A stretch of DNA of 64,000 nucleotides from Alteriqipengyuania_B sp035481675 (lineage in GTDB: Bacteria; Pseudomonadota; Alphaproteobacteria; Sphingomonadales; Sphingomonadaceae), in the NCBI RefSeq assembly GCF_035481675.1, contig NZ_JAYJJW010000001.1, positions 1,945,311-2,009,310 of the forward strand. The letters are read 5' to 3'. Positions 23,840 through 32,166 of the stretch are shown here, piece after piece (the first letter of the stretch is position 1; each line of letters opens with the position of its first letter). Made by a program: the position numbers and the translations under genes. The notes beneath the pieces are model-generated. The model was not told where the DNA came from. It did no database searches and worked only from the letters and a program-made list of their open reading frames with translations.

Positions 23840-25579
23840 TCACTGCCCGTCGGGCATCACCAGTTGCGGGGCGAGGCGCGGGTCGATCGCGGTCACCCAC
23901 GCCTCCCCGTTCCAGCGCGCGCCGGTGGTCCAGTGGTTGAGCGGGACGAGGCGCGGGGCGGCATGGCCCATCGCTTCCAGCTGCGGCGCGAGCGCGGCAA
24001 GCGGCGTGCCCTGCTCCAGCGCGGGGCGGTCGCCGTAATACATGGCGAAGGGCAGGGCGAGCGCCTCTTCCAGCTCCATCCCGAAGTCGATCACCCCGAT
24101 GATGCTGCGCGCGGTCTGGACCGGTATCGTCGGCCCGCCCTTCGCGCCGATGATGAGGTAGGGCGACCCGTCGGGCGCGAAGACGATGGTCGGCGCCATC
24201 GAGCTGCGCGGGCGCTTTGCCGCCTCCACCCGGTTCGCGACCGGCCGCCCGTCCACGTCCGGGCTGAAGCTGAAATCGGTCAGTTCGTTGTTGAGGTAGA
24301 ACCCGCCGAAGCGATGGCCCGAACCGAAGGCGCTTTCGATGGTGGAGGTGTAGCTGACCACCGTGCCCGCCCCGTCGGCGGCGACAAAATGCGTCGTGCC
24401 GGATTCGATCGGCTCGTCCCCGTCGGCCTGCGCGGTCGGTGCGCCGGGCGGCGTGCCGGGCAGCGCGCGGTCGAGGGCGCGTTCGGCGTTCAGCAAGGCG
24501 CCGCGCCCGGCGACATAGGCCGGGTCGACCAGGCCTTCGGTCGGCACGAACACATAGTCGCTGTCGCCGATGTAAAGCTCGCGGTCGGCGTAGGCGAGGC
24601 GCTGGGAATCGAGGAACAGGCTCCAGAATTGCGGCGAGTCCGGACCCATCGCGCCAATGTCGAACCGCTCGAGCTGGCCGAGCATCTGGACCACTGCCAC
24701 CCCGCCCGAAGAGGGCGGGCCCATGCCGCAGATGCGATAGGCGCGGTACATGCCGCAGACCGGCTGGCGCTGGCGGGCAGTGTAGGCCTCGATATCGCTC
24801 GCCGTCATGCCGCGCGCGCCGGGGGTGGCCTGCCAGATCACCTGCGCCATCTCGCGCGCCCTGTCTCCGCTGTAGAAGGCTTGCGCACCGCCATCGGCAA
24901 TCGCCTGCATCGTGTCGGCAAGTTCGGGGATGCGGATCACAGTGCCGACGGGCTTCGCGCTGCCGTCCGGCTGGTAGAAGATCGCCGCCGCATCCGCTCT
25001 GAGGGCCCCGCGGCCCTTTTCGTCGGTCAGCGCGCCGTGCAGCCGCGGGTTCATCGCGAACCCGTCGCGCGCCAGGCGGATCGCGGGGCCGAACAGCGTG
25101 GCCCAGTCGAGCCGGCCGTATCGTTCGTGCGCTTCTGCGGCGAGGGCGACGTTGCCCGGCACGCCGATGGCAAGGCCGGTGGCCACGGCATCGGCGAAGC
25201 TGCGCGGGTTGCCGGCGCTGTCTAGGAACCAGTCGGGCGTGGCGGCGACCGGCGCGGTTTCGCGCCCGTCCAGCGTCACGACGTTGCCGGCGCGGTCGCT
25301 CCAGACAAGGAAGCCGCCCCCGCCGATTCCGGAGCTTTGCGGCTCGACCACCGTGAGCGCGAGCATGGTGGCGATGGCCGCGTCGGTCGCACTGCCGCCC
25401 AGCGCCAGCATCTCCTCGCCCGCGGCGGTGGCGCGCGGGTCGTTGGCGGATACAATCCCGCCGCGCTCGGTGGCTGCGATGGGATTGCCGGGGGCGGCCC
25501 CGGCGAGGGTCTGGCAGGATGCCAGAGCCAGGCTGGCAAACGCGGCGGAAAGGGCGGTGAGCGCGGTCCGGAGTGTCAT
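23840..25579 (-). CDS. ggt: Gamma-glutamyltransferase, lipoprotein
   Basis: 579 aa. The N-terminus is a lipoprotein signal (FASLALASC). The precursor should self-cleave before Thr395 in SGTTHFVAADG, giving large and small subunits; family motifs GGGGFLVW, FGPAIRLARDGF and MGPPSSGGVAVVQML are present. The enzyme transfers or hydrolyses the gamma-glutamyl group of glutathione. The gene starts 10 nt after pyrD and is probably co-transcribed with it. Confidence 0.9.
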   Translation of the reverse strand: MTLRTALTALSAAFASLALASCQTLAGAAPGNPIAATERGGIVSANDPRATAAGEEMLALGGSATDAAIATMLALTVVEPQSSGIGGGGFLVWSDRAGNVVTLDGRETAPVAATPDWFLDSAGNPRSFADAVATGLAIGVPGNVALAAEAHERYGRLDWATLFGPAIRLARDGFAMNPRLHGALTDEKGRGALRADAAAIFYQPDGSAKPVGTVIRIPELADTMQAIADGGAQAFYSGDRAREMAQVIWQATPGARGMTASDIEAYTARQRQPVCGMYRAYRICGMGPPSSGGVAVVQMLGQLERFDIGAMGPDSPQFWSLFLDSQRLAYADRELYIGDSDYVFVPTEGLVDPAYVAGRGALLNAERALDRALPGTPPGAPTAQADGDEPIESGTTHFVAADGAGTVVSYTSTIESAFGSGHRFGGFYLNNELTDFSFSPDVDGRPVANRVEAAKRPRSSMAPTIVFAPDGSPYLIIGAKGGPTIPVQTARSIIGVIDFGMELEEALALPFAMYYGDRPALEQGTPLAALAPQLEAMGHAAPRLVPLNHWTTGARWNGEAWVTAIDPRLAPQLVMPDGQ

Positions 25580-25589
25580 GCGCCGGTGG

Positions 25590-26621
25590 CTATTCGCTTC
25601 CGACCGCCTCGGCAATGGTGGAGTACCCCTCCCGCTGCATCGCCGCCAGAAGGCCTTCGTTGATCCGGCGCGGCAGGCCGGGCCCTTCGTAGACCAGCGC
25701 GCTGTAGAGCTGGACCAGGCTTGCGCCGGCCTTGATACGTGCCCACGCATCTTGCGCGCTGGCGATCCCGCCGACGCCGATCAGCGGGATCCGCCCGCCC
25801 GTCGCCTTGCGGAAATCGCGGATGCGCTGGAGGGCGAGGTCGCGCAGCGGCGCGCCCGACAGCCCGCCGCTCTCAATCCGGTGGGGCGAGGCAAGGTCGG
25901 GCCGCGCAATCGTGGTGTTGGACACTAGCAGCGCGGAAAGCCCGCTCTCGATCGCAATGTGCGCGATGGCATCGATATCGGCAGGCTCTAGGTCGGGTGC
26001 CACTTTCAGGAACACCGGCGGACCGACGCCGCCGCGCGCCTCGAACACCGCATCCAGCAAAGCGGCGAGCGCGCCCTCGTCCTGCAGGGCGCGCAGGCCC
26101 GGCGTATTCGGGCTGGAGATGTTGACCGCAAGGTAGCTGGCGAACGGCGCCATCAGCTGGGTCATCTTCGCGTAATCGGCGATGCGATCCTCGCTGTCCT
26201 TGTTCGCCCCGATATTCACGCCGACCACGCCCGGACGCCCCGCCCGCTTGCGCAGGCGCGACAGGGCGGCTGCAGCGCCTGCATTGTTGAAGCCCATCCG
26301 GTTGATGACCGCCTCGTCCTCGATCAGGCGGAACAGCCGCGGCTTCGGATTGCCCGCCTGCGGGCGCGGGGTGACGCTGCCGATCTCGACCGAACCGAAG
26401 CCGAAGCCCAGCATCGCGTCAGGCACCTCGGCATCCTTGTCGTATCCGGCGGCGAGGCCCACCGGATTCGGAAAGCGGACCCCTGCAACCTGCGTCGCAA
26501 GCGCGGGATCGCTACCGGGCGGCGTCCCGGGCGGCAGGGCCTTCAGGCCGTTGATAGTCAGGCGGTGGGCGCGCTCGGGGTCGAGGGCGAAAATGGCCGG
26601 GCGGACGAGGTCGAACAGCAT
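25590..26621 (-). CDS. pyrD: Dihydroorotate dehydrogenase (quinone), class 2
   Basis: 343 aa membrane-associated class 2 enzyme of pyrimidine synthesis, oxidising dihydroorotate with FMN and passing electrons to quinone. Visible are the N-terminal amphipathic segment (MLFDLVRPAIFALDPERAHRL), GLAAGYDKDAEVPDAML, INRMGFNN, VNISSPNTPGLRALQ with the catalytic Ser, LVSNTT and GVGGIASAQDA. The start at 26621 begins with the conserved membrane helix. Confidence 0.95.
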   Translation of the reverse strand: MLFDLVRPAIFALDPERAHRLTINGLKALPPGTPPGSDPALATQVAGVRFPNPVGLAAGYDKDAEVPDAMLGFGFGSVEIGSVTPRPQAGNPKPRLFRLIEDEAVINRMGFNNAGAAAALSRLRKRAGRPGVVGVNIGANKDSEDRIADYAKMTQLMAPFASYLAVNISSPNTPGLRALQDEGALAALLDAVFEARGGVGPPVFLKVAPDLEPADIDAIAHIAIESGLSALLVSNTTIARPDLASPHRIESGGLSGAPLRDLALQRIRDFRKATGGRIPLIGVGGIASAQDAWARIKAGASLVQLYSALVYEGPGLPRRINEGLLAAMQREGYSTIAEAVGSE

Positions 26622-26700
26622 GGGCGCCCTAATGCGTCGAAAGGGCGCAGGTGGCAATCTTGCGCAGCCTGTTCGCGGAAAGCCATTGGCATCGCAGCGT

Positions 26701-26722
26701 ATTGTAATGCATATGTCACAAT
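26701..26722 (+). promoter_or_regulatory. Inverted repeat upstream of the first AraC-type gene
   Basis: ATTGT (26701-26705) and ACAAT (26718-26722) flank an AT-rich 12-bp segment containing ATGCAT, 57-78 bases before the start at 26779. It could be an autoregulatory operator; the arms are short. Confidence 0.3.
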
Positions 26723-26778
26723 TGTCGCGTCCTTACACATCAGGGTCGGGCGCGTTGCGACTGGGGGATAAGGCGCAC

Positions 26779-27675
26779 ATGGTCGATTTCGACAAGTTCC
26801 GTTTTCGCTTCCTGCCGGCGCCCGAAGGGCTCTCCCCGTTCATCAATTCGCTCTACACGTTCGAAACCGACGTCAGCGAGATCGACGACATGCTGCCAGC
26901 CTATTCGGCGCAGTTGATGGTGTTCGCCCGCGGGGAGGCGACGATGGAGATGCCGGGTGGCGGCACCGGGCGGTCGAGCGACGCCTATTTTCTCACCCCG
27001 CTGCTGGAAGCGGCCCCGTTTCACCTTTCGGGCCCCGTGCGAGCCGCCGGCGTATCGCTCACCACGCGCGGTTGGGCAGCGCTGTCGGGCATGCCGGTGG
27101 ACGAATACGGCAACCGGACGATGGATGCGGCCGAAGTGCTGGACGGCGATCTGGCGGACCGGCTCATGGCCATCGCTCCGGCGCTGCGGGACGGTGAGAT
27201 CGATGCCGAAGGCGCGGCTGGGTTGATGGCCGAAGTGGTTCGCGACGGGCTGAAGCCGCTGCGCCCGCAGCACGTCCAGATGATCGAGCGGACCTTCGCC
27301 TGGCTGAATTCCGACCTCAATCCCCAGATCGCGGACCTGGAAAAGGAACTGGGCCTGTCGGCGCGCCAGCTCCAGCGCCTGTGCCGCCGCTTCTTCGGCC
27401 GCCCGACCAAGGGCGTGGTCACCCGTTTCCGCGCGATTCGTTCGGCAACCATCCTAGCCGATCCCAATTTGACGGCGGAGCTGCGCTCCAAGGTGACCGA
27501 TGCCTATTACGACCAGGCGCACATGATCCACGAGATTCAGCGCTACACCGGCCGCACGCCCAAGCGCCTCTCGCCGGAAGAGCCGCACCTGGGCGTCGAT
27601 ACGCTCGGCACCGGTGGTTACGGCAACATCGACCTCCATGCTGTCGAACAGGGCGGGAAACGCCCAACCAATTGA
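26779..27675 (+). CDS. AraC-type transcriptional regulator (first of a tandem pair)
   Basis: 298 aa. The N-terminal part resembles a ligand-binding beta barrel. The C-terminal AraC helix-turn-helix region covers about residues 175-275, with IADLEKELGLSARQLQRLCRRFFG as the first HTH and YDQAHMIHEIQRYTGRTPKRL as the second. AAGG lies before the ATG at 26779. A paralogue of the same architecture starts 68 nt downstream. Targets and ligand unknown. Confidence 0.8.
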   Translation: MVDFDKFRFRFLPAPEGLSPFINSLYTFETDVSEIDDMLPAYSAQLMVFARGEATMEMPGGGTGRSSDAYFLTPLLEAAPFHLSGPVRAAGVSLTTRGWAALSGMPVDEYGNRTMDAAEVLDGDLADRLMAIAPALRDGEIDAEGAAGLMAEVVRDGLKPLRPQHVQMIERTFAWLNSDLNPQIADLEKELGLSARQLQRLCRRFFGRPTKGVVTRFRAIRSATILADPNLTAELRSKVTDAYYDQAHMIHEIQRYTGRTPKRLSPEEPHLGVDTLGTGGYGNIDLHAVEQGGKRPTN

Positions 27676-27700
27676 CTTTCTCTGTAATTTCTCCAATAGG
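27672..27700 (+). promoter_or_regulatory. Possible promoter between the two AraC-type genes
   Basis: TTGACT (27672-27677), 17 bases, AATAGG. It overlaps the stop of the first gene. An inverted repeat, ACCCGG (27702-27707) and CCGGGT (27720-27725), lies between it and the second gene and could be an operator. Confidence 0.3.
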
Positions 27701-27743
27701 CACCCGGCATCGTAGTTAACCGGGTCGCTCTGGAGAACTAAAG

Positions 27744-28700
27744 ATGAGCTTCGACGGAAGGGAGCCCAAAGCCGGCATCCCCTCTGCTTGGGGCAAGCAG
27801 CGCGGCGGACTTACGCCGGGCTCGTCGTTCACGGTCGATTACTTGCCCGTTCCGACGCATTTATCCGATTACATTACAACGATGTACTGGTTCCGCTGCG
27901 AGGATAGCGAGATATCCGACATCCAGCCTGCCTCGATCGGCCACCTGTCGCTGTTCGCCAAGGGCGAAGGTACCATGTATTTCGGCGAGGGGCGCAGCGA
28001 GCCGTCCCACCGCATGAACCTGCTCACGCCGCTATCCATCGCCGCGCCGTTTGAAGTGCAGGGGCCCTTCCACGCGATCGGCGCGGCGCTGACGCCGCTG
28101 GGCTGGGCCGGGCTGACGGGCCTGCACGCGGCGCAGCACAGCAACCACATCTACCGGGCAGAGGATACGCTGGGCGGGGAGATCGGCCGCCTCGGCGAGA
28201 TCTGGAGCGAAGGCTATCGCAGCGGCGCCTTGTCGGCGCAGGACATTGCGGCGGCCCTGGCGGATTACATCGGCGCGAATTCGAAAGCCGTGCCGGCCAA
28301 GCACCGCGACCTGATCGCGGCGACCAACCGGTGGCTGGCCGCCGACCTCGATCCCGACCTCGACGATCTCTACGACAGCCTCGGTTATTCGCGCCGGCAG
28401 GTGCAGCGCGTGCTGGAGCAGTATTTCGGTCTCCCGCCGGTGGCACTGAAGCGCAAGTATCGCGCGCTGCGGGCGGCCGCGCTGCTGTCCCTGCCCGAAC
28501 TTGCGCCCGACTTCGAGCGCCAGGTCCGCGACGCCTTCTTCGACCAGCCGCACATGATCCGCGAGATCAGCCTGTTCGTGGGCCGCACGCCTGCGCGTTT
28601 GACCGATGACGCGAGCCCTTTCCTGAGCGAAATGCTGGACACGCAGAATTTTCGCGAGATCGGCGGGCTGCCGAAAAACGAAGGCGATACCGGCATTTAA
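27744..28700 (+). CDS. AraC-type transcriptional regulator (second of a tandem pair)
   Basis: 318 aa with the same layout as the preceding regulator: an N-terminal sensory domain, then LDDLYDSLGYSRRQVQRVLEQYFG and FFDQPHMIREISLFVGRTPARL at the C-terminus. The two proteins share aligned segments (FAKGEGTM against FARGEATM, LLTPLSIAAPF against FLTPLLEAAPF), which points to an old duplication. GGAG precedes the ATG at 27744. Targets unknown. Confidence 0.8.
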   Translation: MSFDGREPKAGIPSAWGKQRGGLTPGSSFTVDYLPVPTHLSDYITTMYWFRCEDSEISDIQPASIGHLSLFAKGEGTMYFGEGRSEPSHRMNLLTPLSIAAPFEVQGPFHAIGAALTPLGWAGLTGLHAAQHSNHIYRAEDTLGGEIGRLGEIWSEGYRSGALSAQDIAAALADYIGANSKAVPAKHRDLIAATNRWLAADLDPDLDDLYDSLGYSRRQVQRVLEQYFGLPPVALKRKYRALRAAALLSLPELAPDFERQVRDAFFDQPHMIREISLFVGRTPARLTDDASPFLSEMLDTQNFREIGGLPKNEGDTGI

Positions 28701-28713
28701 GAACGACTCGCAA

Positions 28714-28730
28714 CAAGGCCTTTCGCCTTG
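28714..28730 (+). terminator. Weak hairpin after the second AraC-type gene
   Basis: CAAGGC (28714-28719) and GCCTTG (28725-28730) form a 6-bp stem with a 5-nt loop. No immediate T-run follows, so termination would be weak. Confidence 0.35.
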
Positions 28731-28759
28731 AAAGGGCGGTTTTGCGCGCCTAGCTGCTA

Positions 28760-28783
28760 TTCGGAACGAATTGGTCCGAATTG
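28760..28783 (+). promoter_or_regulatory. Candidate operator of the Rrf2-type regulator
   Basis: TTCGGAAC (28760-28767) and GGTCCGAA (28773-28780) form an imperfect inverted repeat. CGAATTG also occurs twice at a 10-bp period (28767-28773 and 28777-28783). It lies 27-50 bases before the regulator start, the expected place for autoregulation of a suf operon. Confidence 0.45.
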
Positions 28784-28809
28784 ATGCGGGCCGCAGAATC
28801 GAGCCCCCT

Positions 28810-29235
28810 ATGCGCCTGTCCAACCTTGCCGACTATGCCGTGCTCACCATGAGCCAGGCCGCGCGCCACTGCGGCGGCGGGCGGACCAGCGCGGCGGAGC
28901 TGGCCGGCGAAACCGGCCTGCCTGCGCCCACCGTGCAGAAGCTGGTCAGCAAGCTTTCGGCAGCCGGCCTGCTGCGTTCCACCCGCGGCGCGAACGGCGG
29001 GTTGCAATTGGCGCGCCCGGCGGCTGCGATCACGCTGGCTGACATCGTCGAGGCGGTGGAAGGGCCGATCGCGTTGACTGCCTGCGTCGAGGGTAGCGAC
29101 TGCGCAGTAGGTCATGAATGCTATGTCCGGCCGCATTGGCCGATGATAAATTCCGCCCTGCGCGGCGCATTGGCGGGCATCAGCCTGACCCAGCTGGCGC
29201 AGGCGGCGGACACGAACTCCAGGGAAGCGGCATGA
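28810..29235 (+). CDS. Rrf2-family Fe-S-sensing regulator of the suf operon
   Basis: 141 aa winged-helix regulator (MRLSNLADYAVLTMSQAA, TSAAELAGETGLPAPTVQKLVSKL). Three cysteines in CVEGSDCAVGHEC have the C-x5-C-x5-C spacing of the IscR cluster site, so it can probably bind an Fe-S cluster and repress suf when clusters are sufficient. Its TGA overlaps the sufB ATG (ATGA), placing it as the first gene of the operon. Confidence 0.88.
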   Translation: MRLSNLADYAVLTMSQAARHCGGGRTSAAELAGETGLPAPTVQKLVSKLSAAGLLRSTRGANGGLQLARPAAAITLADIVEAVEGPIALTACVEGSDCAVGHECYVRPHWPMINSALRGALAGISLTQLAQAADTNSREAA

Positions 29236-30728
29236 GCCAGGATACCGACATTCAGGAAAACCCCGTGATGGACGCCGAGGCGCGCGAAGCCGCCGCCAAG
29301 GCCGCCGAGTACGAGTACGGCTGGGCCAGCGACATCGAACAGGATTTCGCGCCCAAGGGCCTGAACGAAGACACCGTCCGCTTCATTTCCGCCAAGAAGG
29401 GCGAGCCCGAATGGATGCTCGACTGGCGCCTCAAGGCCTTCCGCCTGTGGCAGACCATGGAAGAGCCGGACTGGGCCAAGCTCGGCTATCCGAAGATCGA
29501 TTACCAGGACGCCTATTACTACGCCGAGCCCAAGGCGAAGCCGAAGCTGGATTCGCTCGACGAGCTCGATCCGGAAATCAAGGCGGTCTACGACAAGCTC
29601 GGCATCCCGATCGCGGAGCAGGAAGTGCTCGCCGGGGTGGAAGGCGCGCGCAAGGTGGCCGTGGACGCCGTGTTCGACAGCGTCAGCGTGGCGACCACTT
29701 TCCGCAAGGAACTGGAAAGCGCCGGCGTCATCTTCATGTCGATTTCCGAAGCGATCCGCGAACATGCCGAACTGGTGAAGAAATGGCTCGGCAAGGTGGT
29801 GCCGCAGCGCGACAACTATTTCGCCACGCTCAACTGCGCGGTCTTTTCGGACGGCACCTTCGTCTACATTCCCGAAGGCGTGCGCTGCCCGATGGAGCTT
29901 TCCACCTATTTCCGCATCAATGCGGAGAACACCGGCCAGTTCGAACGCACGCTGATCGTCGCCGAGAAAGGCAGCTACGTCAGCTATCTCGAAGGCTGCA
30001 CCGCGCCGATGCGGGACGAGAACCAGCTGCACGCCGCCGTGGTGGAACTGGTCGCGATGGACGATGCGGAGATCAAGTATTCGACCGTGCAGAACTGGTA
30101 CCCCGGCGATGCCGAGGGGAAGGGCGGGATCTACAATTTCGTCACCAAGCGCGGATTGTGCCAGGGAGCGCGCAGCAAGATCAGCTGGACGCAGGTGGAA
30201 ACCGGCAGCGCGGTGACGTGGAAATACCCCTCCTGCGTGCTCAACGGCGTCGACAGCGTGGGCGAATTCTACTCGGTCGCGGTTACGAATAACCACCAGC
30301 AGGCGGATACGGGAACCAAGATGGTTCACAACGCGCCGGGCACCCGCAGCACGATCATCTCCAAGGGGATCAGCGCGGGCAAGAGCAACAACACCTATCG
30401 CGGCCTCGTCCGCGTGGGGCCGAATGCGGACAACGTGCGCAACCGTACGGAATGCGACAGTCTGCTGATCGGCAGCGAATGCGGCGCGCACACCGTGCCC
30501 TATATCGAGGTGAAGAACCCCACCGCGCAGATCGAGCACGAGGCCACCACCAGCAAGATCAGCGACGACCAGCTGTTCTACGCCATGCAGCGCGGGCTGG
30601 GCGAGGAAGAGGCGATGGCGCTGATCGTCAACGGCTTCGCTAAGGAAGTGATGAAGCAACTGCCTATGGAGTTCGCCGTCGAAGCGCAGAAGTTGCTGGC
30701 GATCTCGCTCGAGGGGAGCGTGGGGTGA
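29232..30728 (+). CDS. sufB: Fe-S cluster assembly scaffold SufB
   Basis: 498 aa, full SufB length. Conserved segments include VPQRDNYFATLNCAVFSDGTFVYIPEG, CPMELSTYFRINAENTGQFERTLI, GSYVSYLEGCTAP, and the C-terminal RTECDSLLIGSECGAHTVPYIEV. SufB is the scaffold subunit of SufBC2D, on which clusters are built. A GTGA overlap couples it to the small membrane protein gene rather than directly to sufC. Confidence 0.96.
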   Translation: MSQDTDIQENPVMDAEAREAAAKAAEYEYGWASDIEQDFAPKGLNEDTVRFISAKKGEPEWMLDWRLKAFRLWQTMEEPDWAKLGYPKIDYQDAYYYAEPKAKPKLDSLDELDPEIKAVYDKLGIPIAEQEVLAGVEGARKVAVDAVFDSVSVATTFRKELESAGVIFMSISEAIREHAELVKKWLGKVVPQRDNYFATLNCAVFSDGTFVYIPEGVRCPMELSTYFRINAENTGQFERTLIVAEKGSYVSYLEGCTAPMRDENQLHAAVVELVAMDDAEIKYSTVQNWYPGDAEGKGGIYNFVTKRGLCQGARSKISWTQVETGSAVTWKYPSCVLNGVDSVGEFYSVAVTNNHQQADTGTKMVHNAPGTRSTIISKGISAGKSNNTYRGLVRVGPNADNVRNRTECDSLLIGSECGAHTVPYIEVKNPTAQIEHEATTSKISDDQLFYAMQRGLGEEEAMALIVNGFAKEVMKQLPMEFAVEAQKLLAISLEGSVG

Positions 30729-30988
30729 GTTTGTCCGGCGATATTCTAGAGATCGTGCTCGGCATCCTCGCTTTCAGTGGATGGCTCTATTTGTCGGCCG
30801 CGTATGTACGGGCAGCGAAACGCGGCCGTTTCGATGTCTGGCGCCGGAAAGCGGGAGGTCCGACGTGGCCTCCCGTGCGCGCTGAAAGCCCGTTGAAGTT
30901 CTGGGCCTTTTGGACGCTCACGGTGTGGCCTTACTTGATTGGGTCAGTCGTTCTCCTCGGCATCGCTACTATGGCATTTTCCGCATGA
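30725..30988 (+). CDS. Small membrane protein inserted in the suf operon
   Basis: 87 aa with two hydrophobic segments (about residues 6-26 and 62-84) and a basic, Trp/Pro-containing loop (RFDVWRRKAGGPTWPP). It starts at a GTG that overlaps the sufB stop and ends overlapping the next ATG, so it is translationally coupled on both sides. No family recognised. Lower GC at third positions than its neighbours hints at later acquisition. Confidence 0.55.
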   Translation: MSLSGDILEIVLGILAFSGWLYLSAAYVRAAKRGRFDVWRRKAGGPTWPPVRAESPLKFWAFWTLTVWPYLIGSVVLLGIATMAFSA

Positions 30989-31476
30989 CTGACCGCAAAA
31001 CCCTCAACCTGCGCGACTCCTCCGAGGCGCCCGCGATCAAGAAGCGCGGGCGCGGCTGGGAGATTTCCGACAAGCGGCTCGACCGGCTGCATGACCAGGC
31101 GCGCGAGATGCGGCGGCATCCGTCCGAGGCGCACAAGGCGCTGGCCGAACGTTTCGCGAAGGCCGATTTCGGGCGCTATTCCTTCAAGCGCTTCGCCGTG
31201 GTCGGCAGCGCGATCGTCGATTTCAACTGCCACCAGCTAGGCATGGCGATCGTGATCGACGAGGACGATACGCCGGAAGAAATCGCCCGTCGCCGCGACA
31301 AGAGCCTGGAAGCGGTCGGCATCCGTACCATGCATCTTGCCGCCAGTGACGTGCTGGAAAACATGGATGCCGTGCTCCAGCGCATCACCGCCGGCATGCG
31401 CCTGCGCATCGCCGATAAGCAGGAAGCCCGCCGCGAACACCGCCGCAATTCGCGCCCGCGGGAAGAACGCCAATGA
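30985..31476 (+). CDS. DUF559-like (endonuclease-fold) protein
   Basis: 163 aa. The core resembles DUF559/very-short-patch-repair-type domains: MRRHPSEAHKALAERF, then YSFKRFAVVGSAIVDFNCHQLGMAIVIDEDD with the Asp and acidic strand expected in a PD-(D/E)XK fold, and RRDKSLEAVGIRTMHLAASDVLENM. The fold suggests nuclease ancestry, but the function is unknown. It overlaps both neighbours by ATGA, lying between sufB and sufC. Confidence 0.7.
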   Translation: MTDRKTLNLRDSSEAPAIKKRGRGWEISDKRLDRLHDQAREMRRHPSEAHKALAERFAKADFGRYSFKRFAVVGSAIVDFNCHQLGMAIVIDEDDTPEEIARRRDKSLEAVGIRTMHLAASDVLENMDAVLQRITAGMRLRIADKQEARREHRRNSRPREERQ

Positions 31477-32165
31477 TGGCTCTCTTCGCATCCACCCTGC
31501 TTGTCGCAACGCCAGCCCCGCAGACCCCGCCGGCCGAGACGTTCCTCGTCACCGACGACGGGGTCACGTTCGAACTCTACCCCCGCAGCGTGCGCGACAG
31601 CGGTCGCGGCTTGCTGATCGCGGAAGTGATGATCACGCTCGACACGCCGATGGATGACGGCTTTGCCAGCGCTTTCCAGATCTGGTCCTTCCAGTGCGAC
31701 AAGCGGACCTCGCAAGTGGCACTTTCGACCAGCTTCGACGCGGACGGCGAAACTCTCAAGAGCTGGCAGGAAGCTCCGCATCCCACCAAGCACGAACCCG
31801 TGGCCGAAAACAGCGCGGCGGGCATCGCGCTGACGCGTGCCTGCGAAATCGCCGGTCGCCCGGTCGGACAGGCAGCCGCCTCGCAGTCTCGCGAAGAGCT
31901 TTCGCCCGCACAGGCCGAGCGCCGTCTCGACGCCTGCCTGAAAGCGGGCGCTGCCGGCGCCCCCCGCACCAGCCTCGTCGAAGCCGTCGTCGCATTGCGC
32001 GCCCTGTGCGGGGCGCAGATCGGGCGGGTGAAGGAGCACCGCGTCGCCGTCGCCACGCACGGCCTCGAAGGCGCGGCCCGCGACCAAGCCGAAGACCAAG
32101 CCATCCGCGCGCTCAACGACGAGATTGCGCGCATCATTGCCAACCTAACCGGATTGACTGCCTGA
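31473..32165 (+). CDS. Hypothetical exported protein in the suf operon
   Basis: 230 aa with a short hydrophobic N-terminus (MMALFASTLLVATPAPQTPP), suggesting export. It has two or three cysteines (FQCDKRT, LTRACEIAG, LKAGAAG region) and a helical C-terminal half. No family recognised. It starts by ATGA overlap and ends one base before sufC, so it is transcribed with the suf genes although an extracytoplasmic role would not fit Fe-S assembly. Confidence 0.55.
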   Translation: MMALFASTLLVATPAPQTPPAETFLVTDDGVTFELYPRSVRDSGRGLLIAEVMITLDTPMDDGFASAFQIWSFQCDKRTSQVALSTSFDADGETLKSWQEAPHPTKHEPVAENSAAGIALTRACEIAGRPVGQAAASQSREELSPAQAERRLDACLKAGAAGAPRTSLVEAVVALRALCGAQIGRVKEHRVAVATHGLEGAARDQAEDQAIRALNDEIARIIANLTGLTA

Positions 32166-32166
32166 C

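Noticed and set aside
21826..23940. 704-aa frame antisense to the acyl-CoA ligase
   Set aside because: The ligase shows the A3, A5, A7 and A8 motifs; the antisense frame is a codon-bias artefact.
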